Assembly (NCBI RefSeq): GCF_025698545.1
Contig: NC_068566.1
Location: 45,053,192 to 45,117,191 of the forward strand
Source of the DNA: Gossypium raimondii
Lineage: Eukaryota > Streptophyta > Magnoliopsida > Malvales > Malvaceae
Direction of reading: 5' to 3'
Length of the DNA: 64,000 bases
The position numbers and the translations under genes are program-made. The notes under the pieces are model-generated. The model was given only the letters and a program-made list of their open reading frames with translations, was not told the origin of the DNA and searched no databases. This document shows positions 11,328-22,619 of this stretch, piece by piece (positions within the stretch are counted from its first letter, which is position 1; every line of letters starts with the position of its first letter).

Positions 11328-11534
11328 TAATTGTTAGGGAGCTGTTAGTAAGGGATTGGCATGTAAAAGTAATGTTCATTCCACACACAACGAATATGGC
11401 TGTAAATTTCATGGCAGCATTAGGAAGAAATATTCCTCTTGGTTTGAGAATATATGATATTCCTCCTCAGATGATCGATATGGAGATTCTACAAGACAAT
11501 GTCGGTGTCAGATATAATTTCTATTATGGCTAAA
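11328..11534 (+). pseudogene. LINE RNase H C-terminal fragment
   Basis: About 66 open codons include RDWHVKVMFIPHTTNMAVNF followed by MAALG. This is the W-x-V-x-x-x-x-I-x-R-x-x-N-x-x-A-x-x-x-A end of plant LINE RNase H domains. A stop (TAA) follows at about 11532. It is too short to be a working gene and is read as another 3' LINE end. Confidence 0.55.
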
Positions 11535-11579
11535 TGTATTTAGCTTCCTTATCTACAAAAAAAATTATCAACTTTATAT

Positions 11580-11880
11580 AAATTTTCAGGTGATAACGTG
11601 GTATAATTTTAAAATATCATATATTGTGCTCTAATAATTGGACCAATGGTTAAATGAGTCAGACCACTGATTCTTAATTCAATTACTAGACCAAAAATAA
11701 TTAAATAAATAATTTAAAATCATAAAAAATGAAAAAAAAATTATTAAACCAGTTCAACCTATTTAAATATTAGTTATTATTCTAGTTTTTAATTTTTACC
11801 GATTTCGAGCAGTTTTCAATTTGATTGGTTCAACCCTTTTGTTTGGAGTAGTATACCCATTGGTTCTCGATCTGACCGAC
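11580..11880. repeat. Dispersed AT-rich repeat, copy 1
   Basis: Shares order with 14440-14710: GATAAcGTGGTaTAATTTT, then a 'TAATAATtGgACCA' segment, a run of AAATAAATAATTTAAAA-type text, and finally a 'gatttcgagcagtttt' segment. Family unknown. Confidence 0.35.
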
Positions 11881-11886
11881 TCTTTT

Positions 11887-12203
11887 GTTTAGAATTACCC
11901 ATAGTCTCTTTTAACTCATAAATAGGAGGATAATGCGTTTCAACACATAATGTCCATTCTAATCAAGCTAATGGTGTGTTTAGTATTGCTTCAGTAAGTA
12001 CTTTTGGATAAAAAAAATATTTTTGGATAAAAACATTCCTAAACAAGCTGCTTTTTAAGAGAAGAAGTGCTTCTCCCAAACCAAAAATTGGTCCGAAAGT
12101 ACTTTTTTGATAAGCTGAAAATTTTAACTTCTCCCAAAAAATATTTATTTTCCCTAAAAACACTTTTGAGAAACATTCTTAAACTAAACCTAAGACTCAA
12201 TCG
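11887..12203 (-). mobile_element. SINE family A copy, internally deleted and split by a MITE
   Basis: The minus-strand SINE reads in from 12203 (CTCGATTGAGTCTTA) and resumes at 11971 with TAGCTTGATTAGAATGGACA. The gap between is filled by the element at 11972-12190. The SINE also lacks the middle part that holds box B. Confidence 0.55.
11972..12190. mobile_element. Tourist-like MITE inserted in a SINE, 219 bp
   Basis: The left end is TGGTGTGTTTAGTATTGCTT. The right end, reverse-complemented, is GGTTTAGTTTAAGAATG. It is flanked by TAA (or CTAA) on both sides, and removing the element restores the SINE text GCTAAGACTCAATCG. A three-base TAA target and GGTGTGTTTAG-like ends suit PIF/Harbinger (Tourist) MITEs. 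Confidence 0.55.
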
Positions 12204-12599
12204 AGTTTAAATAAGATAACTTTAATCTAAAAAACTATAGCAACAGTGTATCATTCCTAATACTTGCAAGCTTTTCCTATTGCATAAATGGAAAAAATTT
12301 CACAATAAACCCCAAAGTTTATGGGAATGACATTGGGCTTCATCTAGATTTACTTCTAACTATAACAAAGTCAAAATTGTTGAAGGGGATATAAGAATAA
12401 ATTGTGGATACCCACTTAGCTAACACTTACAATCGCAGTTCAATACGAACAATTTCAGTACAAGCACTTAGAGAATCTTCAACGAAGAGAGGGGAACCTT
12501 CTGGGTCTTCTTTTCTTGACTGTGGCTGCTGATGACAGTGAGGCCAACGAAGAGAAGGGACGATGGACGGAGATGATGGACAGAGAGGATGGGAGAAGA

Positions 12600-12780
12600 G
12601 AAGGGAAAATATCTTACGGCTTCCAATTCGGTAAGACATTTTCCATAAATTGATTTTGGTTTTACCCGTGTTTTGGAAAATGATTTCCTATAGGAATTCA
12701 TTTTCCACGAAACAAACACTGGAAATTAAGGAAAATGTTTTCCAGAAAACATTTTCCACCAAACAAACGGAGCCTATATA
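12600..12780. repeat. Inverted-repeat MITE-like sequence with GGAAAATG boxes
   Basis: Alternating GGAAAATG and CATTTTCC boxes (about 12636, 12676, 12700, 12731, 12750) end in CCACCAAACAAACGGAGCC, a phrase familiar from a widespread plant MITE end. The 12430-12600 part may belong to it as a spacer. No gene. Confidence 0.45.
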
Positions 12781-14440
12781 CTTAATTTTTACCTCTTGGT
12801 CGAATATTTCTTTATTTCAAATTAGTAAAGAAAATTTCAATAATTTGACACTTAAATATTAATAATTTTAAATTTATTTTAAACTGTAAAGAGAGAAATA
12901 TCAAGATTGTATGTATACATTCTCACAATGAGAATGTATATAACACGAAAGAAATATGACATCTTTTGAGATCGAATATCACTAAATGTGTACATGAATT
13001 AAATTTTCATTGCATTGGGACAAAAATTAACATCTAATTATCATATTTATCTTTTATACGAAACAATACAAAATAATATAAAATATACTAATAAGGTTAA
13101 AAGTATTTTTCGAATACAAAAATATTATTGTGAAACCATAATTACATTTAATATTTGAATTTTTTTCGATCCATCATTAATAATAGTAATTAGTTCTTTC
13201 GTCGCGAGTGTTCCCCGAAGATCGAACCCCCTATCACATGAGTAAGGAATGAGGTGAGCAATTATCATTTTACATCTCATGGTTAAAATTCTATTTTTTT
13301 CAAGTTCAATATATCTACGACAAACAACAGTTACTAATCTCCTCGTCGCGAATGTCTTTATAAAAATAATCATATTTAATACAATTTATTGATTTATAAA
13401 ATAACTGGTTTTTTTTGATTTGGTGTCGATAAAATTTAACATTTAAATATTTTTTATTTAACGAGGAATACCTAAATTAACTTGGAATTTATAAAAAAAA
13501 TAAAATAAAGGGTGACATAAATTGAAGGGAGGTGCATATTTAGAGCGTGGCGTAGGACCGGGTAGTTGTTTACCATATGGAGACGAAGTCCAGCCCTCCA
13601 AAGCCGAAGCCGAAGCCTAAGCCTAGTCTTCATTTTCCCTAAAATATATATTATTGAAAATGAAAAATTCAAAACCCTGATACGCAGGGCAGCGTTAATA
13701 GTTAAATAAATGTAACTTAAATTACGGGAATCACGTTGTTTTTTTTTAATTAGCGGTTGAGGGTTTAATTTTTATCATTGAAATAAAATAATTTTAAAAC
13801 TCGTAACTAATATCTATTTTTTTAATGAATCCACCAAATACGAAAAATCAGCATTAAACCGTTCCGATTGATAATTCGAGAAATTAAAAAAAAAACCAAA
13901 CCCAGGATCTTTTTGACCCGGTCATGCCAAGGTGGGACCCACTTGCATGTCATCCTCTTTGATTCTCTACTACGCGCCTGCACGTTTGCACTTCATTCAG
14001 CCGCTTGATGTTTTGACAAATTTTCAACGTTCTCTCACGGAAAACGCTTTGCCGGCCGTCCACATAAGCTTTTTTAGTATAAATAGGATTGATTGATTGA
14101 TTTTAGGATGAGATTTTTATGATGTGGTGGGTCCAAGTAGAAGGGGGCTTAACTGGCAATTCGGACGGCCTGGATTTCCTCTAGATTTGATGTATCAGTG
14201 TCACATAATTTAGGCCAATAACTTTTTTTTTTTTGTTTGAAAATTAGGCCAATAAGTTTTAGACTAAATATATCGGGGGAAAGCTTTATTATTTAGTTTA
14301 TGATTAGGATAATATAATTTTTTTGTTCTTTGAACGAGGCAATTAATTTTACTTTATTTTTTTGTATTTTTTATTTACTTTAATCCTTCAAATTGATCAT
14401 TAAATTCATTTTAATTCTAAAATTAAAAAATATAATTTTA
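12780..14440. other. Gene-free stretch
   Basis: No gene is supported. There is an imperfect duplication of a 'cgtcgcgartgt' segment at about 13200 and 13345, and a short run of CCGAAG/CCTAAG hexamers at about 13600. The rest is AT-rich with no recognised elements. Confidence 0.3.
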
Positions 14441-14710
14441 GATGATAATGTGGTGTAATTTTAGACTGTCACATAAAGTGTTTTAATAATCGAACCAGTA
14501 GTTGAACCAATCGGACCTCTAATTTCCAATTCAATTGATTTGATCGGTTTAATTACTAAACCAACAATAATAAAATAAATAGTTAAAACTGTATAAAAAT
14601 TTAAAAATATTAAATTAATTCAACTATTGATTTTTACAATAAATTTTTATTTTTATATTTATCGATTTTAAGCAATTTATAATTTAATTGGTTTGAATTG
14701 GCTTTTAAAT
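14440..14710. repeat. Dispersed AT-rich repeat, copy 2
   Basis: Homologous in order to 11580-11880 (GATAATGTGGTGTAATTTTA at the left, 'atcgattttaagcaattt' at the right). Family unknown. Confidence 0.35.
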
Positions 14711-14828
14711 GCTTATTTGGATAAATAACTATTTTTAGATATAAAAATAAAATTACCTTTAGGAATTAAGATATCATAATACCTTAGTATCAAAAAAACT
14801 TGTTTCATCGTAATATCTTAGTACTTTT

Positions 14829-14841
14829 GGGGGGGGGGGGG
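14829..14841 (+). repeat. G homopolymer, 13 bases
   Basis: Thirteen consecutive G in otherwise AT-rich DNA. Confidence 0.9.
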
Positions 14842-14884
14842 TAAATGTAGCTAAAACAACAAGAATTAAATTGTCATCATTTTA

Positions 14885-15290
14885 AGCACCACAAAACCAT
14901 CAAAATCTTCATGTGGAATCCGAAGAATTGCATCCGGTGGTTGATAGAAACAACAAATACCCAGTTCTAGGTTGAAAGCTATAACCGTCATTTGATTTAC
15001 TAATCGGTTCCCTTCACGAAACACATGCCTGAGTTCAATTTCTCAATCACAAACAACTGATCTTTTATGTTCTGTAGCATAAAAATATTATAATCCATCT
15101 CACCCTTCATACATACGGATAAAATCCAAAACTGTTAAACTATCCATTTTCAAAATAAACCCATAATGAATTTAATTGCAAATTTCAGGACAAAAGCTAT
15201 ATACTCCCTTGCAACTATAAGAAATTTGAGGGTTTGATTTAGAGCCATGAGTGTGCTGCATCATAGCAGAGCTAGCATAGGACAAGGAAA
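14885..15290 (-). pseudogene. LINE RNase H-like fragment, frameshifted
   Basis: On the minus strand a segment reads FILKMDSLTVLDFIRMYEG, the E/K-x-D-S centre of a LINE RNase H domain. After a frame change comes HVFREGNRLVNQMT, its R-E-x-N-x-x-x-x-x-x-A end. Stops and shifts separate the pieces. Confidence 0.5.
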
Positions 15291-15304
15291 TATTTACATC
15301 ATAC

Positions 15305-15990
15305 TAGTATGATTTTTACGCTTTGAGTTAATTTTTTTTTTATGTTAAATTATAGAATAAAAATTTAAAGTTAAAATATATTTTAAATTTTTATCAATTT
15401 CATAATTTAATTTCTGGTTTTATTTTTAAGAATTTAGTCCTTTTACTTTTTAGATTTAAAAATTTAAATTTAGTTGTTACCATTGTTAAATTTTTTATTG
15501 AATTCTCTAGTGTGACATTTTGAAATTTAAAAAAACCACTTAATAGCATGTAACAATAAAAATAACGTTGAAAATAGTTATGTGGATTTTTCTTAACAAC
15601 ACCCATTTAAACTTGTCACGATAAAATATTTTTTGTTTGAATTTTGTTCCTAAGAAAAATTGGTGTTAACATTTTGATTGAAATAGTTAAACAATATTAA
15701 CTATTAATATTTAGACTAATTGATGACATTATAAAAGCAAAGCGACTAAATTATGTCAAAACTTAAAATATATAGATTAAATCTCAAGTTTCAACCTAGT
15801 ATAGGAGCTAAACCGTGTCCGTCTTTAAGACCCTTAAAACATTCAAATTATATATGATCAAGTAATATTTTAATTGAAGTTAACGATATTAACTATTTGG
15901 ACTAACTGATAACATTATAAAAATACAGAGACTAAATTTTATTAGAAATTAAAATATAAATGTTAAATCTTAATTTTAGTAATAAATGGA
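15305..15990. repeat. AT-rich repeat with an imperfect direct duplication
   Basis: About 15675-15800 and 15867-15985 are imperfect direct repeats of roughly 110-120 bp. Both contain ATATTAACTATT, then 'ggactaaytgatracattataaaa', then GACTAAATT and 'atttaaaatataaattttaaatct' wording. No coding capacity. Confidence 0.45.
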
Positions 15991-16307
15991 CCAAAACTAA
16001 AATTTACCACTTTCTTATAATGCAAAAAAAAAAAAAAACCCGGATAGTGGCCACTTGTCGATGTAGGAAGTTTGGAAGCCTTTTAAATAATTTGTATCAA
16101 ATGCCTTCCTTGAGTAGATCAAAGACTTGTAATGAGAGGTTTGTCGTGCAACTTTTTTTTTTCTTAACAGTGCTCATCAAACGTAGAAAAATGTTCCGAA
16201 TTGTATAACTAATTTGTGTGTTCCTTATTTTATTTTATTTATTAATTTTAGTTGTTTCTTTAGTAGTAACTCAATATAACTAAACTAATAATTGAACACT
16301 AAAAATT

Positions 16308-16640
16308 GGTATTAGAGCAAGAACTAGATAAAATTGGTGAAGTTCCTGTTGTTGAATTACTAAGACATGGAAGGAAGTTGAATCTAGACCTTATGATTGA
16401 TAGTTCAAACTATGCTTACTAGAAAGCACACATTAGGGCATTCATTATGTCTATAGATTAGAAGGCGTGAGAGAAGTGCTTACTGGTTGGGATCCGCAAA
16501 CTGCTTAAGTAAATGGTGTGAGGGCACCTAAGCCTAAGACTACTTGAACTGCTAAGAAGGATAAGGCAAATCATTTTAATTCGAAGGTTCTTAATGTCAT
16601 TTTCAACAGTGTAAATACTTAAGAATTTAGAAAAAGAATT
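16308..16640 (+). mobile_element. Copia retrotransposon fragment: primer-binding site and gag start
   Basis: TTGGTATTAGAGCAAGAAC near 16310 matches, with one change, the TGGTATCAGAGC sequence that usually follows the 5' LTR in plant retroelements. About 50 bases later the plus strand reads, with stops, SSNYAYWKAHIRAFIMSID (one stop at W), then KCLLGWDPQT. This is the start of a Copia gag (DUF4219/UBN2 type). The remainder of the element is missing. An LTR may occupy part of 16010-16307, but I cannot place its start. Confidence 0.55.
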
Positions 16641-17040
16641 AACGGCACTCACATGATAATTTACTTGACGGTTTTCATACACTTCGTAGAATTTAAAAAA
16701 TAGAAATAATAAAACTCGATCAATTTTAAAAAACAAAACAGTTAATAGTAAAAGTGATATAACAGTGAGTAAAGCTAAAATCAAAAACTAATTAAAATAC
16801 AAAATGGGTGGTAATTATTTTGATGATTAATGAAAATCATGACGTGCCAACTACTAAATTATATATGGCGGAAACAAACGCGTTTTCTCGGAATTTATGA
16901 ACTTTTGGCTTTCATTGCCATGAGATCACCCGAAAAAGGAAGGAGATACTACTTCATATATATATATATTGTTTTCACATTAATTTTATTATAGTTTCGG
17001 ATAATATCTATTCTTTTGACACAATATTTAAAATTATACA
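16640..17040. other. Gene-free AT-rich stretch
   Basis: Nothing recognisable. The 108-codon minus-strand open frame here is low-complexity and has no domain. Confidence 0.3.
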
Positions 17041-17044
17041 TAAT

Positions 17045-17155
17045 TTTTTTAACCCATAAATAAGAGGATAATGCAGTTCAGTTCATTCGAACCCACGTTC
17101 TTCTACATTAGTAATAATGCCTATGCCAATTGAATTAAGACTCGATCAACATTTT
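17045..17155 (-). mobile_element. SINE family A copy, degenerate
   Basis: Read on the minus strand: GAGTCTTAATTCAATTGGCA, then GAACGTGGGTTCGAATGAAC (box B-like GGTTCGAAT), then GCATTATCCTCTTATTTATG. Same order as the other copies. Confidence 0.6.
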
Positions 17156-17159
17156 TAAT

Positions 17160-18560
17160 ATATATTTATTTCTACATATTTTTTTAAAATATATATTCGT
17201 TGACATTGTAAAATAGGTGTCTAATATTACATAGTTATAGATACCTATATTGTTATATAAAGTTGTTTTGTTGTGTGGTGATTAATTAATTAGAAGTATT
17301 AATAGGTAGGACATGGTTGGTTGGTGGCAACAAAAGAACTGTGGCACAGCACTCTAACTTCCATAAACTGATATGGGACAAAAATGTGGCAATTGATATT
17401 GAACTTGAAGCACATAGGTCCTATCTCACGTGACATTCATTACTTGAGTTTTGGGGTTTTGGGTCATGTCACATGCAAGGTTGTTAACATCGTATTGGCA
17501 TATTATTTCGTTTTGATATTGGTATCTATTGATATTGATGTGTTTTAATATGTGTGAACTGAGAATCACAAATGATTAAATTGATGGAAGAGAAATTACG
17601 TAGAGCTTAACTAAAAGAGAGAAGTAAAAGAAAGAGTTCCCTCGAGTTACGAAATTTGGGGAGTAAATAATGGAAAATTTTATATGCCGCATGTCCTCCC
17701 TTGACATGATGAGACTGCAGAGTTTATTAATGGTGAGTGACAACGGTCATGTCAAATTGGTTGAGCTTGGTGTGGATTTGATTTTAGGTAGGACATGAAG
17801 GTTGACAGAACACCTTTCTTAGTAGAGTCTTGACGAGGCTTGCGATATATGTAACACATGTAAAATGCGAAAGTTGAGTCTACTAGCAAGATTGTTGTAT
17901 GTAAAGTAATAAGTATAATAACAACACACAAAAAAGAACACCCAGAATGTTTAGGCAATTTAGTGTAAAATTTATGCTCGTCGGACTTTATTCAAGATGA
18001 ATCTACTACTAAATCATAATACAAATAATAATTTAAGCCCAACCAATGACTCAAATGTTAATGTTCGATTTTTTATAATTTTATATTTTTTCTCTATATT
18101 TTAATGAATGAATATAATTAATTCTTATTATATTTGAAAAAAATATAATTTTAATTTGATAAATGTTATCACTGTGTATTTTTTAAAACCGTATTTTGAG
18201 ATTAATGATTTAATATTCAGAATTCGATATCATAACCTTAATTCAATTAAGTAAAATCTTAAAATAAAGTGAAAAATATTTAAAATTTAAATTTAAATTT
18301 AATATATAAAAATTGTAAAGAGAGTAAATTTAAACAATGGAATAACTTTAAAATGGTCTCCTATTTTAGCCAACATATAAATAGACTTAGCCATTAAAAA
18401 TAAAATATTCAACCGTCATGTATGATAATGGTAATTAATACACTGTATCAAATGTGATTTTAATTAAGAGTTATTTAAGATAGACAACTATAAAATGTGA
18501 ATGTAATTAATTTAGATTTTGGCCCATGAATTTTAAATCTTTAATATTTATCGTACTGCA
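17160..18560. other. Gene-free stretch, unclassified repeats
   Basis: No gene. About 17550-18010 has an LTR-like texture ('ctcgagttacgaaatttgg', 'gtttaggcaatttagtgtaaa'), but neither ends nor coding sequence can be shown. Confidence 0.25.
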
Positions 18561-18589
18561 TTTTTATTTTTGGTGAATTATAATAATAG

Positions 18590-19170
18590 GGCAAAGTCCG
18601 AACAATAAACGTGGCTAGCGCGACTCGACCCAAGCTATATCTGGGGCAATGAACACATTTTACCATCAGGCCATCACATGTGGTTCTCATACTTCATTTT
18701 TTATTTCATATGAGATGAGATCCTAGTTGACCACCCGTCCAGACTTGAGGAGTGGCATCTTTCTGTGACCTAGACCACTTGCTTTTAAGAATGAATACTC
18801 CTCATGTATGAACATGCTCTCAGAACAATAAGAGGCACATTTAAGCGTAACAACCTTGTACTAATTGAATGCATAATAAGATGGATCCCACGATGCATGT
18901 CTATCACACCCATGAATATCTCTTATGCATTTTGTGGGATTGAGCATTTATCCTACCACGTCACACTTGTGGACAAGAGGACCTTACCTATAAATGCCGT
19001 TACAACGATGAAAAATGGATTGATTTTTTGAAACCCTAAAGTTACTCTGAGCAAACCTCTCCTCTCTCACTCTCAGTTAACTTGTCATCTTGTTGCTTTT
19101 TGGCTTTCCGCCTCTCCAAGTGAACCGACCTCCATTGATCCACCACTATCTCTTCCATTATTGTGCTTGT
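18590..19170 (+). mobile_element. Probable LTR remnant
   Basis: The stretch is less AT-rich than its surroundings and has a promoter-like CCTATAAATGCCGTTAC at about 18988, about 60 bases before a pyrimidine-rich 'cctctcctctctcactctc' leader. That arrangement is typical of a plant LTR. No paired LTR and no internal coding region were found. It could also be a dead promoter. Confidence 0.35.
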
Positions 19171-19679
19171 ATCGACAAACTAGGATAACAATAAATCAAG
19201 CAAATACAAATTTGAATATAAATGTAAATTAAATTAATATTAAAAAAATACATACAATACACAAGGCAATTTTTTTGGGCTGTACACATGTCAAAAATAT
19301 TAGGCCATAGAGTTTCCTTTTTTGGTAGACATGACAAAGTTGCTAAATAAAACAGGGTTTGTTTTTTGAATACCATCACCACTTTATCTTATTGTTGGGA
19401 ATTGGCACTTGAATGGGCTTTGACTAAAACTCATCAACATGATTTTGCAATTGCTAAGCTTATAGAATCAACCATAAGAGCTTACACCAAGAACCCATTA
19501 TTACCCTAATACAAGTTTGGGCTTGGGATTTAAAAATAAAAAAGGTTTTGGATTTTAACTTAGCTCAATTTAAATGAGGTGGATTGCATCATTGAATATT
19601 TTATATTTGATGTTATGATAGTTTATAACTATAATTTTTGATATTTTTTATGTCCGTTTTATAATTTATGTTCAGAGTC

Positions 19680-19785
19680 TATAGTTGCTCCACTCAATAA
19701 TGATGTCTCTAAAGTTCGAACCTGCATTCTTTCTTAAAAATGCAATATGTTTAATTATTGAAACCAACACTTATTATTAATTACA
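19680..19785 (-). repeat. Second SINE-like repeat (family B), copy 1
   Basis: On the minus strand it contains CATATTGCATTTTT, then GAATGCAGGTTCGAACTTTA (box B-like GGTTCGAAC), then GACATCATTAT. The same order is found at 44825-44925. Confidence 0.4.
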
Positions 19786-19829
19786 ATATATATCTAATTA
19801 TGGGCTAAGATAATGGGTTTAGATAGATA

Positions 19830-20010
19830 GAGGTTGAATGGTGGAGTTACTTCTGGCTGGTGGGGGAGAAAATAACAGTTTGGTTGAGTTACGTTTGTTA
19901 TATCAAATCCTGAGAAAGAGGTGGAGAGTGAAAATTCATCATATTCCAAGAAATCATAATAAAGTGGCTGATCATATGGCGAAATGTTATATTCCTGAAG
20001 TTTTAAGTTT
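19830..20010 (+). pseudogene. LINE RNase H C-terminal fragment
   Basis: One frame reads ILRKRWRVKIHHIPRNHNKV followed by ADHMAKCYIPE, a well preserved end of a LINE RNase H-like domain (W-x-V-x-I-x-x-I-x-R-x-x-N-x-x-A-D-x-x-A). The sequence upstream is out of frame. Confidence 0.6.
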
Positions 20011-20730
20011 GTAAGTATACGACAATTACCCAAATTCAATAAGAAAAATACTATTAACTGATTTAACTCGATTAATATCGGATTCGCTTTATGCCGTGAA
20101 ATTTAATTTCCATGATTTATGTAAAGCCTATGCTTATAATTTTATTATATTCAAACACAAAACATGAATCGGTGATATGGGAAACTAAAGTGACATTAAC
20201 ACCGAGGTCATTAAATAAAAGTAACTTAGCAATTAGCATAGATCCCCCTCTTAGAACAATTAAGTCAGTGAGTCATCATCATTGTATATTCAAAAGATCA
20301 AGATTTATTTTAGACCCAAAAGCCAATTAAGTCTATAAAATTCATCCTTTGTTTCAATTCCCCCAAAGATTCTAATTTCCCAACTTTTCATTCTGTCTCC
20401 TAAGCCCTCTCACCATTGCAGGCATGCTTTAAAGAGATATCAATGGGAAGGGGGGTTGCAAGTTGAATTCAAGGCATGCTATGCATCCACACAATATTTG
20501 CTTTTCCCTACTTTTGCCTTGACTACCGCAAATCACCCACTTGGTGTCATTGTTTAGTGATAATTTTATGATTTTCAAAAGCCAACCCAAATAATCTATG
20601 CATATAATTCAAGCTGCTTTAATCATACTTGGTATTGAACATGGGCTTGAACCAATTCAACATCATAGCTCTATGTAAGCTATAGAATAATATACCAAGT
20701 GCTTACATCAACAAATCAAGTTGAAAAGAA
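20010..20730. other. Gene-free stretch
   Basis: No gene, RNA gene or element recognised. Short open frames lack domains. Confidence 0.3.
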
Positions 20731-20736
20731 AGACAA

Positions 20737-20754
20737 ACACACACACACACACAC

Positions 20755-20788
<34 letters not shown>
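20737..20788 (+). repeat. Compound microsatellite (AC)n ... (AG)14
   Basis: A run of AC from about 20737 to 20755, a short ATAGAT interruption, and then 14 AG units (20761-20788). Confidence 0.95.
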
Positions 20789-21228
20789 CTCTTTAAAGCT
20801 GAAATTCTATTTCAAGAAGGATAGGGCAGGAAGGGTAAATCTGTGCACCAAATAAGGCAAAAGGTCCATTCTAAACTTGAAGGTGGGGGCACCATATGAA
20901 GAGTGAAAAATACCATTACTATAATATATATAATTATCATATATTACATTATTGGCTTAAAAATTTCCTATAATAAATTTATGAAAGTTTATATGAAAGT
21001 AAAATGTTGCTGAAATGGTAACATTGAGAGAAATAAGGAAGATTTTAAAGTTTTGAGTTTAAATCTCATCACTTGCATGTATTTTTTTAAATTGTATATA
21101 AAAAGATAAAAATACCCTCAAAATTATATTTTTTGCTTTATAAAAATATTGAGCTTTTGGTAATTTTACAATTGAGTTGGGACTCGACTGGCACCATTTA
21201 AGTCGAAGCTTCAAATAGTAGTATAGAT

Positions 21229-22609
21229 GGTAAAAGTACCAGGGAAGCCCTTGTACTTAGGGGTTGGATTACATTTCGGCCCTCTTATTGAAAAAACGAG
21301 TAAATTAGCCCTTATACATTTTGAAATATGCAAATTAGTCCTTTTATTAAATTTTATCTGCAAAATGGTGATGTGGAACATTAAATCCATGCTAAAAATT
21401 ATTTTTTATGAGTAAATTATAAAATAGTCACCCAACTATCCTTTCGTTCTATTTTGGTCACCTAACTATTAATTTTTTCGATTTAGCCACTAAACTTTTG
21501 AAAATTAAATATTTTAGTTGCTTTGAGCTGATGTGGTTTTTTTAAATTGGTCTAGTAAAAAAATTAGCCCTCTAATGTTTACACATTTTATCAATTTGAT
21601 CCTTAGTATATAAAATTCAACAAATTTAGCCATAATGTTTACAAAATTTGTCATTTTAGTTTTAATTCTAAAATTCAATAAATTTGACCCTTAACATTTA
21701 TAAAATCTATCCATTTAGTCTTAACTCTAAAATTTTAAATTCATTTTTAGCCCTTTATAGCCCATCGACTAACCCATGTGCGATATTAAAGTAAGAAAAT
21801 GAGTACCCTCTTTTAAGTCACTTGAAAAAGAACTCTAAAAATATGGGATAAAGCACACAAAAAATTTAAAATCCAAAATAAAATAGACATTAAAAACATT
21901 ATTCGTTCGGGTAGTAATGCAACCAATTACTCTAGATAGGTACAAAATCAATTGGTTTGGTCCAGTGTGAAGCCTAAATTATAGTAAAAGAAATTGATGC
22001 AAGTGGCTTGAAAGGGTACTCTTTTTCTTTTTTATATTTCACATGGGTTGGCTGATGGGTTATAAAGGGCTAAAAATGATTTTTTTTAAAAGTATTTTTT
22101 TTATTTTTAGAGTTAGGACTAAATTGATAAATTTTGTAAATGTTGAGGGCCAAATTTATTGAATTTTTTAAGAATTAGAACTAAAATGACAAATTTTGTA
22201 AACAATGAGGGCTAAATTTGTTGAATTTTTATATTTAGGATCAAAATGATAGAATATGTAGACATTAGAGGGCTAATTTTGCTATTATACTAATAAAAAA
22301 ACTCATATAAGCTCAAAGTGACTAAAATATTTAATTTAGAAAAGATTAGTGACTAAATAAAAAAAAATAGTTTGGTGACCAAAATAGAACGGAAAGCATA
22401 GTTGGGTGACCATTTTTATAGTTTACCCATAAAAAAATAATTTTTAACATGGATTTAATGTTCCACATCATTATTTAACAGATAAAAGTTAACGAAGAGA
22501 TTAATTTACACGTTTCGAAATGTATAAGAATTAATTTACCCATTTTTTTAGTAAAGGGGTCGAAATGCAATCCACCCCTAAATACAGATGCTTCCCTGAT
22601 ACTTTTACT
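21229..22609. mobile_element. Large fold-back element, 1.38 kb
   Basis: An almost complete inverted repeat. The outer end GGTAAAAGTACCAGGGAAGC is mirrored by the right end, whose reverse complement is AGTAAAAGTATCAGGGAAGC. Further matching blocks can be followed inwards for about 590 bp per arm: 'ccatgctaaaaatta', 'cacccaactat', 'tttagccct', and finally 'gagtaccctctttt' mirrored by 'aaagggtactc'. The remaining spacer is about 175 bp (roughly 21826-22000). Flanks are TAGTATAGAT (21219-21228) and TAGTATAAAT (22610-22619), a 9-10 bp target duplication with one mismatch. The ends equal those of the smaller elements at 34050 and 50356, which suggests a Mutator-like origin. No coding capacity. Confidence 0.65.
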
Positions 22610-22619
22610 TAGTATAAAT

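Noticed and set aside
13125..13373. GATCGAACCCC segment considered as another SINE box B or tRNA
   Set aside because: No box A at the right distance and no cloverleaf could be drawn.
18804..19031. 75-codon frame over the LTR-like block
   Set aside because: Spans the presumed LTR promoter; no gag or other domain.
20391..20520. Possible microRNA precursor
   Set aside because: I looked for hairpins and for familiar plant miRNA sequences and found neither clearly.
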